Below, one piece after another: positions 1 to 5,950 of a stretch of 29,070 nt of DNA; position 1 is the stretch's first letter; each line of letters opens with the position of its first letter. This DNA comes from JAXHNE01 sp038316995 (GTDB lineage: Bacteria > Patescibacteriota > Saccharimonadia > Saccharimonadales > JAXHNE01). The stretch covers positions 1 to 29,070 of the forward strand of contig JBBQAZ010000010.1 in the NCBI GenBank assembly GCA_038316995.1, read 5' to 3'. The position numbers and the translations under genes were made by a program. The notes under the pieces were generated by a model, which saw only the letters and a program-made list of their open reading frames with translations, was not told the DNA's origin and ran no database searches.

Positions 1-354
1 ATGGCAACACCAAAGAAGTTTTTTCACGATAGAATTGTACTGCTCTTATTGAGCATTAACGCCTTTCTGGCACTGGCCGGAAGCATTATTATTTTACTTA
101 GAATTAATCCCGATCCTGGTGCAACATATGCAGTTCAATATCGTGCCCGTCTTGGCTTGAACGCCTTTAGTTCTGGGTCATCAACAGAAATCATGAGTTT
201 TGTACTGTTTTCTGTGCTGGTGTTTGGGTTCCATTTCTTCTTAAGCAGAAGGATTTATCCAATTAAACGGCATTTTGCTATTGCGTTTCTATCACTGGGA
301 ACGCTTTTACTCACTCTGTCAATTGTCGTAAGTAATGCACTTCTCCTGTATTAA
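1..354 (+). CDS. small integral membrane protein, function unknown
   Basis: The frame encodes 117 aa and opens with ATG at the first base of the window, so the true start cannot be proven. Three hydrophobic segments are visible at about residues 11-33, 62-80 and 90-115, separated by short basic or polar stretches. This predicts a three-helix inner-membrane protein. No catalytic motif is seen and I do not recognise the family. The stop codon lies 2 nt before the ATG of the glycosyltransferase gene. The two are therefore probably co-transcribed and translationally coupled, and this protein may assist that enzyme, which is inference from position only. Confidence 0.7.
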   Translation: MATPKKFFHDRIVLLLLSINAFLALAGSIIILLRINPDPGATYAVQYRARLGLNAFSSGSSTEIMSFVLFSVLVFGFHFFLSRRIYPIKRHFAIAFLSLGTLLLTLSIVVSNALLLY

Positions 355-356
355 CT

Positions 357-1964
357 ATGAAACAGATAGAAATCCCCTACGAAGAAGAGCGTAGCCGCAG
401 ATATCGGTTTTTCGAGGCATTACCTGGAATTTTAAGTTGGTCTCTGTTGTCTATGCCATTTGTGCTTAGTCTGATAAACAGAACTGCTGGGGTGCTTTTT
501 GTACTGACTTACCTGTTAGTTTGGTTCGTTAAGTCAATTGGACTCAATATCCGGTCTATTCAAGGCTATCGTCGTCTTGAACAACATAAACAATACGCCT
601 GGAATTGCATGTTAGACGATCTGCGCAGGGGTGTGGTTAGTGATAAACATCAAAAAATGCCATCTTGGCACGAGGCAAATGTCGAAAGCCTTAAACACCA
701 CGATAATCCAATCGCAATAGAAGACATGTATCATGCGATAGTCATAGCTTCGTATAATGAATCTATAGAGGTGTTAGAGCCAACAGTGCAGGCAGTAATT
801 GATTCAGATTACGATATGAAACGGGTTATTTTAGTGATGGCCTACGAAGGCCGAAACGGTGCGCAATCAGAGTCTGCGGTCCTAGAAATCGTCAAAAAGT
901 ACAAAACTGTATTCAAGCACGTAATTGCATCCAAGCACCCCTTAACTCCAAAAGAAGTAAAGGGGAAAGGCGGCAATATAACCTTTGCTGGCCGTGAACT
1001 AGAAAAATACGTCATAGCGCAGAAAATCAATCCATTGAACGTTATAGTAACGACGCTTGATTCCGACAATCGACCCCATAAGCATTATCTAAACGCACTT
1101 AGCTATGTGTACGCCCTGACAGAATCGCCAAAACACGTATCTTTTCAGCCAATCCCAATGTTTACCAACAATATTTGGGACGTTCCAGCGCCAATGCGGG
1201 TTATTGCTACTGGTAATTCATTTTGGAATATTATTTTGTCACTAAGGCAACACATGTTGCGTAACTTTTCGTCTCATGCCCAGAGTTTGCAGACATTAAT
1301 TGATACAGATTATTGGAGCGTCCGCACTATCGTAGAGGACGGCCATCAGTTCTGGCGAACCTATTTCCGTTACGATGGAAACCATGATGTCTACCCTTTG
1401 TATTTGCCAATTTATCAGGATGCAGTACTGGCAGAGACATTACTTAAAACGCTCAAAATGCAGTTTATCCAATTACGCCGCTGGGCCTGGGGCGCTTCGG
1501 ATATTGCATATGTTGCCGACAAAGGCTTTTTTAGTAAAAACAAGGTGGGAAAGTTTGATCTGATTGCTAAGTTTGCGCGATTACTAGACGGTCATGTTAA
1601 TTGGGCTTCTGCGCCACTCATTCTTGCTTTAGCGGCTTTTGTGCCACCACTGGTAGACGGCGATAACTTTGCAGCCGTTCAGCTTCCTAGGCTCGCCAGC
1701 AATATTCAAACTGTTGCGCTGCTGGGAATTTTTATTACATTATTTTTGAGTTTAAAAACACTTCCGCCAAAACCTGCGCGCTACAAACGGCGTCACAGTG
1801 TGTTTATGGTACTGCAATGGGTTATCTTGCCGTTGACCACTGTTATTTATAACTGTCTGTCGGCGCTATATTCACAAACTAGGCTGATGTTTGGTTGGTA
1901 TATTGGGGAATTTGACGTAACTACCAAGACGGTTATCACAGATGATAATGAGAAGGTAACGTAA
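357..1964 (+). CDS. membrane-bound family 2 glycosyltransferase (cellulose/hyaluronan-synthase-like)
   Basis: The 535-aa protein has an N-terminal hydrophobic pair (about residues 25-60), a cytosolic catalytic domain, and C-terminal membrane segments (about 418-470 and 480-505). The catalytic domain shows the GT2 hallmarks: IASYNES near residue 130, a metal/nucleotide-binding DSD at about 233, and the processive-enzyme motif QLRRW at about 371. Family knowledge says such enzymes move a sugar from an NDP-sugar to a growing glycan or lipid acceptor at the membrane. Substrate and product cannot be read from the sequence. It could make capsule-like polysaccharide or decorate a lipid carrier. It follows the small membrane protein gene by 2 nt, which suggests one operon. 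GT2 assignment is firm; the exact reaction is open. Confidence 0.85.
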   Translation: MKQIEIPYEEERSRRYRFFEALPGILSWSLLSMPFVLSLINRTAGVLFVLTYLLVWFVKSIGLNIRSIQGYRRLEQHKQYAWNCMLDDLRRGVVSDKHQKMPSWHEANVESLKHHDNPIAIEDMYHAIVIASYNESIEVLEPTVQAVIDSDYDMKRVILVMAYEGRNGAQSESAVLEIVKKYKTVFKHVIASKHPLTPKEVKGKGGNITFAGRELEKYVIAQKINPLNVIVTTLDSDNRPHKHYLNALSYVYALTESPKHVSFQPIPMFTNNIWDVPAPMRVIATGNSFWNIILSLRQHMLRNFSSHAQSLQTLIDTDYWSVRTIVEDGHQFWRTYFRYDGNHDVYPLYLPIYQDAVLAETLLKTLKMQFIQLRRWAWGASDIAYVADKGFFSKNKVGKFDLIAKFARLLDGHVNWASAPLILALAAFVPPLVDGDNFAAVQLPRLASNIQTVALLGIFITLFLSLKTLPPKPARYKRRHSVFMVLQWVILPLTTVIYNCLSALYSQTRLMFGWYIGEFDVTTKTVITDDNEKVT

Positions 1965-2017
1965 GTTTTTAACGCTTTTTGCGCAGCCAAAAAGTGTTGC
2001 AAAAAGGCTGCAGGCGA

Positions 2018-2160
2018 CTGAAAAACCAGAGCAGAAACTATTTAGAAATTGCCGCGCTGTAACGTCGCTAAAGCGTCCCCATTCTTTTACTTTAAGAATG
2101 AATGGGGCAGAGTTACAGCTTTACTCGACAATTTCTAAATAGTTTCCTTCTGTTTTCCAG
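2018..2160. repeat. long interrupted palindrome between convergent genes
   Basis: Outer arms at 2018-2051 and 2129-2160 are inverted copies with a perfect 17-bp core (AACTATTTAGAAATTG-type) and a few mismatches outward. Nested inside are GCTGTAAC (2056-2063) against GTTACAGC (2112-2119), and CCCCATTCTT (2077-2086) against AAGAATGAATGGGG (2094-2107). The whole folds into one bulged hairpin of about 143 nt. A further small stem (CTTTTTGC against GCAAAAAG) lies just left of it, at about 1975-2006. It fills the gap between the convergent glycosyltransferase and acetyltransferase genes. It could be a bidirectional terminator or a non-autonomous mobile or REP-like element. No target-site duplication was identified. 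Confidence 0.7.
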
Positions 2161-2175
2161 AGCCTGGAAATCAAT

Positions 2176-3090
2176 CTATTTACTTCGGTGGAGGTCTTTT
2201 ACTTCAGGAAGTTGTTTGAAACCAGCTTTTTCATAGGTCTTTACCGCTGCAATATTTGAGCTTTCGGTGCATACTGTTGCGCTTGATGAACCCATTTTTT
2301 CTAGCTCAGCTGCAGCTGCAAGCGTTATTGCTGTGCCGTAGCCTTTACTCCGATGGTCTTCGCCTACACCTAGAGGTTCAATTAAGCCAGGCTTTCCTTT
2401 TCCTGCAGACCACACGGTTGCAGCTGCAACTGCTTTATCGTCTTTATCGTATAAAACTAAACAACGCGCTCCAGCTTTTTCATCGCTGTAAGCTAGGCCT
2501 GTTGCCATAGCGTGCCAGTTTTTTTCTTCAAAAGTTGAATTTTTGAATGCCGCACGTTGAACATTCGTGCGCACATGAGCTTTTTCAGGGGTTGTCACTT
2601 CAATGTGTAAGCCTTTTTCTTCTAATAGTTTTATATCAACTGGTTTTTCAGGTTCAAAGGAGTGCTTCAGTGAAGTCCACGGAACACTCGATGTCCACCC
2701 CTTACTCTCTAATTTGTCGCGTAGTAAATTTCCCGAACGTGTTTCAATGTCCGCGGGTCCAGTTGGAAATATACCACTTTCAGGTTGTGCTATATCCTGT
2801 GCCATTTGCTGTGCAAGCTGTTCATCATTCTGAGCATCAGGATTAATAGCGAGTCGAAGGAGGTTGGGGCCATCCATTAATCCTATAGCAACAATCTGAT
2901 CGTCTCGGTTCCACCTGCGAATTGCATTGATAGTTTCTTCTGGTCCGAAGCGCTCAAACCACCCCAGGTCTCCAGGGTGTAACTGAATGACTTCTTGGTC
3001 ATCGTGTTGCCATTCACGCAAGATTTTTACGGTCTCGCTTAGTTCATCGATGCTCGGTGTGCTTAGTTGAATTTTTTTATATTCAGGCAT
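2176..3090 (-). CDS. GNAT-family N-acetyltransferase
   Basis: The start at 3090 (MPEYKKIQ) is chosen because AAAGGA sits 5 nt upstream. A longer frame to 3141 has no ribosome-binding site. The product is 304 aa. The C-terminal third carries the GNAT acetyl-CoA-binding loop EDHRSKGYGTAI at about residue 245 and the following helix with the AAVKTYEKAGF motif, typical of motifs A and B. The N-terminal half (residues 1-170) may be a second, degenerate GNAT-like domain. Family knowledge: these enzymes acetylate amines using acetyl-CoA. The substrate is unknown. The gene lies 84 nt downstream of nrdR on the same strand and may be co-transcribed. Upstream hexamers are not convincing as a separate promoter. 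Confidence 0.8.
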   Translation of the reverse strand: MPEYKKIQLSTPSIDELSETVKILREWQHDDQEVIQLHPGDLGWFERFGPEETINAIRRWNRDDQIVAIGLMDGPNLLRLAINPDAQNDEQLAQQMAQDIAQPESGIFPTGPADIETRSGNLLRDKLESKGWTSSVPWTSLKHSFEPEKPVDIKLLEEKGLHIEVTTPEKAHVRTNVQRAAFKNSTFEEKNWHAMATGLAYSDEKAGARCLVLYDKDDKAVAAATVWSAGKGKPGLIEPLGVGEDHRSKGYGTAITLAAAAELEKMGSSSATVCTESSNIAAVKTYEKAGFKQLPEVKDLHRSK

Positions 3091-3174
3091 AGAAGTCCTT
3101 TCAGTGGCTTTAGAATGTATTTCTGACCATGAGGATAACATAAAAGTTTCTAGTGTATCTGTCGGGATCGTTAT

Positions 3175-3573
3175 TCAAAGGTGGAAGGCGGCGTAGTGGG
3201 TTGATGCGGTTTTGTCGAAGTCTTTGAGTGTTTTGTGGCAAATCTTGGCAATAACAGTGGTATCTAGCTCTGGGGTAGTGGTTATGGTAAGAACCTTGTT
3301 TAATACGGTGCCTGTAAGCTCCGTAGCGTCTACCGTAGCGGTTTTTCTATGCTTTAGGCTGTCATGAATGCTCAGGAATAGCTTGTCTCTGGAAAACGGC
3401 TCTACGTGGCTATCATTACGCACCAAAATACTCCCTGTTAGATCTAAAGCCTCTTGGGAGGTGAATATTGTATGGCAATCTTTGCACTCACGCCGTCGCC
3501 ACACGCTGTTAGAACGTTTCTGAGGCCGTGAGTTTTCGACGCTCGTGTCACCGGCGCAGTAGATACATTGCAT
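3175..3573 (-). CDS. nrdR: transcriptional repressor NrdR
   Basis: With the start at 3573 the protein is 132 aa (MQCIYC...). It opens with a zinc ribbon formed by CIYC (residues 3-6) and CKDC (about 31-34), followed by an ATP-cone domain (about 46-132). That is the NrdR architecture, at slightly below the usual 150 aa. Family knowledge: NrdR senses dATP/ATP and represses ribonucleotide reductase genes; no such gene lies in this window. ATG 3573 is preferred over ATG 3579 because the -10 box TACAAT (3580-3585) places transcription initiation at about 3573, giving a leaderless mRNA. A frame open up to 3744 includes the promoter and is not a plausible start. An 18-bp palindrome overlaps the -35 region. 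Confidence 0.88.
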   Translation of the reverse strand: MQCIYCAGDTSVENSRPQKRSNSVWRRRECKDCHTIFTSQEALDLTGSILVRNDSHVEPFSRDKLFLSIHDSLKHRKTATVDATELTGTVLNKVLTITTTPELDTTVIAKICHKTLKDFDKTASTHYAAFHL

Positions 3574-3579
3574 AAGCAT

Positions 3580-3610
3580 ATTGTACAGAAAATGCCAAAA
3601 CCATGTCAAC
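3580..3610 (-). promoter_or_regulatory. nrdR promoter (leaderless configuration)
   Basis: On the minus strand TTGACA (3610-3605) and TACAAT (3585-3580) are separated by 19 nt. Exactly 6 nt separate the -10 from ATG 3573, so the mRNA should begin at or beside the start codon. Confidence 0.65.
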
Positions 3611-3620
3611 ATGTTGACAT
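3603..3620. promoter_or_regulatory. perfect 18-bp palindrome overlapping the nrdR -35 element
   Basis: ATGTCAACATGTTGACAT reads the same on both strands and contains the -35 TTGACA. A dimeric repressor bound here would block transcription. It does not look like the ACACWATATAT-type NrdR box known from other bacteria. The binding protein is unknown. Confidence 0.55.
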
Positions 3621-3752
3621 CACGCAAGACAATACCCACGTGGATAACTTCACTAAAACAGTGGATTAGTTTACGAAGTTTTTCGGGATTTACTCCTGGA
3701 AAACTTTTCCGTTTAAAGGGGAGAACAGCCCGGTGCTTTAGCACACTGCGCG

Positions 3753-3778
3753 TTAAGAGGGGAAGATTCCCCTCTTAA
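3753..3778. repeat. 12-bp perfect inverted repeat
   Basis: TTAAGAGGGGAA and its exact complement are separated by 2 nt, giving a tight hairpin rich in G/C at the centre. There is no clear T-run on either side, so it is probably not a stand-alone terminator. It lies just beyond the terminator of the 36-codon gene and may strengthen it. Confidence 0.5.
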
Positions 3779-3785
3779 ATACAGA

Positions 3786-3809
3786 AAACCCCAGATTTCT
3801 CTGGGGTTT
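3786..3809 (-). terminator. intrinsic terminator of the 36-codon gene
   Basis: AAACCCCAGA and TCTGGGGTTT form a perfect 10-bp stem with a 4-nt loop. Read on the minus strand it is followed by TTTTCTGTATTT. It lies 16 nt past the stop of the small frame at 3826-3936, so it closes that transcript before nrdR. Confidence 0.75.
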
Positions 3810-3825
3810 CACTCATTTCCGGTGC

Positions 3826-3936
3826 TTACTTGGTAAGTCGTGTGCGAGTGCGTCGTATGCGACTTGTTGCTTTCGCAGAGGTAAGCTCTTCATAAAACAG
3901 CTTAAAATCCTCTAGCGAAGTCTGATTGGTACTCAA
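3826..3936 (-). CDS. 36-aa small protein, acidic N-terminus and arginine-rich C-terminus
   Basis: The frame runs from TTG 3936 to TAA and encodes 36 aa beginning MSTNQTSLEDFKLFYEEL and ending in a basic tail (SRIRRTRTRLTK). Four signals agree. A near-consensus promoter TTGACA-17-TATATT lies just upstream. GGGAGG sits 9 nt before the TTG. The frame fills the transcript. A terminator follows the stop. The first half should form an amphipathic acidic helix, and the tail could bind RNA, DNA or an acidic partner. I do not recognise a family. An alternative is that the transcript is a small RNA and the frame is accidental, but the ribosome-binding site argues against that. Confidence 0.6.
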   Translation of the reverse strand: MSTNQTSLEDFKLFYEELTSAKATSRIRRTRTRLTK

Positions 3937-3964
3937 GTATGAGCGCCTCCCTTTTAACTTCACG

Positions 3965-3993
3965 AATATACACGCTTGCATTAATACTGTCAA
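3965..3993 (-). promoter_or_regulatory. strong sigma70-type promoter for the 36-codon gene
   Basis: On the minus strand TTGACA (3993-3988), a 17-nt spacer and TATATT (3970-3965) make a near-perfect promoter. The -35 lies within an ATACTG/CAGTAT inverted repeat (3984-3999). The predicted transcription start is near 3958, a few bases before GGGAGG. Confidence 0.75.
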
Positions 3994-4023
3994 CAGTATG
4001 TAATATGCTTATGGTTTGAGGTG

Positions 4024-4032
4024 TGTTAAGAT
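4024..4032 (+). promoter_or_regulatory. extended -10 promoter of tgt (leaderless)
   Basis: TGTTAAGAT is an extended -10 (TG, one base, TAAGAT). Exactly 6 nt separate it from ATG 4039, and no ribosome-binding site is visible. An alternative upstream promoter, TTGCAT-18-TAATAT (3977-4006), overlaps the divergent promoter of the 36-codon gene. Confidence 0.5.
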
Positions 4033-4038
4033 TTACAG

Positions 4039-5121
4039 ATGAGTAACTTCTTTCAACTAGAGACTAAACATGGCGGCGTCCGAACCGGAACTCTCAAAAC
4101 ACGGGCAGGTGACATCAAAACTCCGGTTTTCATGCCTGTTGGTACCAGGGGTGCAGTAAAGGGGCTTCATCCAGATCAAGTAAAAGCGACGGGTGCTCAG
4201 ATTATTCTTGGCAACACGTATCATCTGCATTTGATGCCAGGGGAGAAGGTGATTAAGAAACTTGGCGGATTGCACGAATTTACCCGGTGGCAGGGGCCAA
4301 TTCTGACAGATTCTGGCGGCTTTCAGGTGTTTTCGTTGGCCCATATGAGCAAAATTACAGAGGAGGGAGTGACGTTTAAGGACCCTCGTAATGGAGATTT
4401 AGTAACGCTCACCCCAGAAAAGTCTATGCAGATACAGATAGACCTCGGTAGTGACATTATAATGGCCTTCGATGACGTTGTCAGTTTGGATCAGGTTGGG
4501 CGTGAACGCACCATGGAAGCATTAGAACGGACGCATCGTTGGCTTGAACGTTGCATTTTAGAATTTAAGCGGCTAACCAATGATATGAAAGAAGACGAAC
4601 AACCTCTGTTTTTTGGAATTGCCCAAGGCGGACTCGATAAGAAGCTCCGTAAAAAGAGTTTAGAGTTCGTGCAATCGTGCGATGTTGACGGTGTTGCAAT
4701 CGGCGGATTATCTGTTGGTGAAACCCGAAAAGAAATGCACGACATGCTGGAGTTTCTGGAGCCTTTATACGATCTCACTAAAGCGCATTATCTGATGGGC
4801 GTTGGTGATCCAATTGATTTTAGGTTTGCAATAAAACACGGAATCGACATGATGGATTGCGTGCTCCCAACAAGAAACGCCAGACATGGCTCGGTTTGGA
4901 GTTCCGGAGATATAAGGATGAATCTTAAAAGTGAACGTTTTACGAACGATTCTAAAGTCATTGATCCAGAGTGTGATTGTGCGACGTGCATAGATGGCTT
5001 TACCCGTGGGTTCTTACGTCATCAGTTCAAAGTAAACGAAAGTCTTGCCGGATCACTAGCCAGCATCCACAACATCCGCCACCTAAACCGCATCGCAGAA
5101 GAGTATAGGAGCTTGAGCTAA
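4039..5121 (+). CDS. tgt: queuine tRNA-ribosyltransferase (tRNA-guanine transglycosylase)
   Basis: The 360-aa protein matches the bacterial TGT family in full length. Visible landmarks are TDSGGFQVFSLA with the general-acid Asp at about residue 90, GIAQGG, the GGLSVGE substrate-pocket motif near 222, and MDCVLPTRNARHG with the nucleophilic Asp at about 272. The C-terminal zinc site is CDCATC with a distal His (SIHNIRH). Family knowledge: TGT exchanges G34 of tRNAs with GUN anticodons for preQ1 in bacteria. QueA, the next enzyme in the pathway, is encoded at 11407-12432. No preQ1 synthesis gene is visible here, so salvage is possible. Its mRNA appears leaderless. Its end overlaps the tRNA promoter. 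Confidence 0.96.
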   Translation: MSNFFQLETKHGGVRTGTLKTRAGDIKTPVFMPVGTRGAVKGLHPDQVKATGAQIILGNTYHLHLMPGEKVIKKLGGLHEFTRWQGPILTDSGGFQVFSLAHMSKITEEGVTFKDPRNGDLVTLTPEKSMQIQIDLGSDIIMAFDDVVSLDQVGRERTMEALERTHRWLERCILEFKRLTNDMKEDEQPLFFGIAQGGLDKKLRKKSLEFVQSCDVDGVAIGGLSVGETRKEMHDMLEFLEPLYDLTKAHYLMGVGDPIDFRFAIKHGIDMMDCVLPTRNARHGSVWSSGDIRMNLKSERFTNDSKVIDPECDCATCIDGFTRGFLRHQFKVNESLAGSLASIHNIRHLNRIAEEYRSLS

Positions 5122-5141
5122 CAGAGGAATTGCGCTATAGT
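5113..5141 (+). promoter_or_regulatory. promoter of the tRNA-Val region
   Basis: TTGAGC (5113-5118), a 17-nt spacer and TATAGT (5136-5141) overlap the last codons of tgt. Transcription should start near 5148, ahead of the tRNA 5' fragment and the intact tRNA. Confidence 0.6.
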
Positions 5142-5164
5142 CTGACCTGTTCTGTTAATCGTAT

Positions 5165-5183
5165 GGGCGATTAGCTCAGCTGG
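5165..5183 (+). pseudogene. 5' fragment of tRNA-Val
   Basis: These 19 nt are identical to the first 19 nt of the intact tRNA-Val at 5249. What follows is unrelated but structured: GCAG/CTGC and AGCGC/GCGCT hairpins between 5187 and 5223. No matching 3' half follows directly. It is either a duplication remnant or a tRNA-mimicking leader. Confidence 0.65.
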
Positions 5184-5248
5184 GGCAGCTTGCTGCAGAA
5201 ATTATCGATAGCGCTTGGCGCTCCCAGATGAGACAATAGTCCATGTTT

Positions 5249-5325
5249 GGGCGATTAGCTCAGCTGGCTAGAGCGCCTCATTGACGTTGAGGAGGTCGGG
5301 GATTCGAATTCCTCATCGCCCACCA
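5249..5325 (+). tRNA. tRNA-Val (anticodon GAC)
   Basis: The 77-nt sequence folds as a complete cloverleaf. The acceptor GGGCGAT pairs with ATCGCCC. The D-arm is GCTC/GAGC. The anticodon stem CCTCA/TGAGG encloses loop TTGACGT, giving anticodon GAC. The T-arm is GGGGA/TCCTC with loop TTCGAAT. The CCA end is encoded. The GAC anticodon reads GUC and GUU valine codons. A terminator follows 8 nt later. Confidence 0.95.
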
Positions 5326-5333
5326 AAAACTAG

Positions 5334-5359
5334 AACCCCTTCCCGGGGTTTTTGTTTTT
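5334..5359 (+). terminator. intrinsic terminator after tRNA-Val
   Basis: AACCCC (5334-5339) pairs with GGGGTT (5345-5350) around a 5-nt loop, followed by a run of T broken by a single G. It fits a Rho-independent terminator for the tRNA transcript. Confidence 0.75.
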
Positions 5360-5398
5360 GGTGAGTCATTAGTAGTTGAATCATCGACCTCAAGGGAT

Positions 5399-5511
5399 GG
5401 GCGAGAACTGCCATTGGCAGTTTGCAAGGAAAACCTTCACCTGACAACTTGTTGGCAAGGCAGAAGTTTCGGGCCTGCGGAACGTAGGTCGAATTCTTAC
5501 GTCGCCCACCA
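5399..5511 (+). ncRNA. 113-nt tRNA-like element with CCA end
   Basis: The ends look like a tRNA. GGGCGA (5399-5404) pairs with TCGCCC (5502-5507), followed by ACCA. Before the 3' strand is a T-arm-like hairpin, GTAGG/CTTAC, with loop TCGAATT, one base out of register from the usual loop. The interior does not form a D-arm or anticodon arm. It holds separate hairpins such as AACTGCC/GGCAGTT (5405-5421), AAGG/CCTT and CAAC/GTTG. The length exceeds any standard tRNA and is far too short for tmRNA. No promoter was seen. It may be a decayed tRNA carrying an insertion or a genuine tRNA-mimic RNA. Confidence 0.4.
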
Positions 5512-5616
5512 AAATAAATCCATCTTAACTGAGGTGAATTTTTTAGTTGTACACACTATCCCCAGACACTGGTGTAATCATAACAATAATAAAGTACTAG
5601 TAACATAGTGCTAGTA

Positions 5617-5749
5617 TGGTAGTATACCTGTACGGTTATGTTAGACGAGACCCTAACTAGCCCTACAGTTGGAGTCTTGGGAGAGGTTTTCTCCCCCTGG
5701 ATGGGCAGAGTTCAAATGAATTGCGAGATCATTTGAACTCTTTTCTTTT
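5617..5749 (+). ncRNA. orphan structured RNA with its own terminator
   Basis: An extended -10, TGGTAGTAT (5617-5625), would start transcription near 5632. The RNA contains GTTAG/CTAAC and GGGAGA/TCTCCC hairpins. It ends in a perfect 12-bp terminator stem (5708-5719 with 5729-5740, loop 9 nt) followed by TTTTCTTTT. It contains no open frame of note. The thrS promoter begins inside its T-run, so it is not the thrS leader. No known RNA family was recognised. The 5' boundary is uncertain. Confidence 0.5.
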
Positions 5750-5776
5750 GTAGACGGTTTAACTGGGGTGTATACT
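5748..5776 (+). promoter_or_regulatory. thrS promoter
   Basis: TTGTAG (5748-5753), a 17-nt spacer and TATACT (5771-5776). The predicted start is near 5783, giving a leader of about 168 nt before the thrS ATG. Confidence 0.7.
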
Positions 5777-5782
5777 AGTTAT

Positions 5783-5940
5783 TGAGCGAGGACGTGGATT
5801 CACCACCCACAGAGCTCCGTAGGCGAGCGACAGAGGTACGATAACCAATGTCAAAGAGTAAAAGCACTCGGTGGAACCTCCGGCAACTGCTGGACCGATG
5901 CACATAAGAGCTACTTCTTGTGTGCTTTTTATTTTTAACA
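5783..5940 (+). promoter_or_regulatory. T-box leader of thrS
   Basis: The core GGTGGAACC (5870-5878) matches the conserved T-box sequence that pairs with the uncharged tRNA acceptor end. It is followed by a terminator hairpin and T-run. Upstream sequence (5783-5865) is structured, as expected for stem I, and contains ACC (Thr) triplets. The specifier position could not be assigned with confidence. Family knowledge: uncharged tRNA-Thr would stabilise the antiterminator and raise ThrRS expression. Confidence 0.7.
5900..5937 (+). terminator. T-box-controlled terminator of thrS
   Basis: GCACATAAGA pairs with TCTTGTGTGC (one G-U pair) around a 6-nt loop, then TTTTTATTTTTA. It lies between the T-box core and the thrS ribosome-binding site, the expected attenuator position. 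Confidence 0.75.
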
Positions 5941-5950
5941 GGAGGCGACA

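Noticed and set aside
5399..5511. tmRNA
   Set aside because: Far too short, with no resume frame or tag-peptide coding, and the T-loop is out of register.
5414..5608. 64-codon open frame across the tRNA-like element
   Set aside because: No ribosome-binding site. It covers the CCA-ended structure, and the product has no protein-like pattern.
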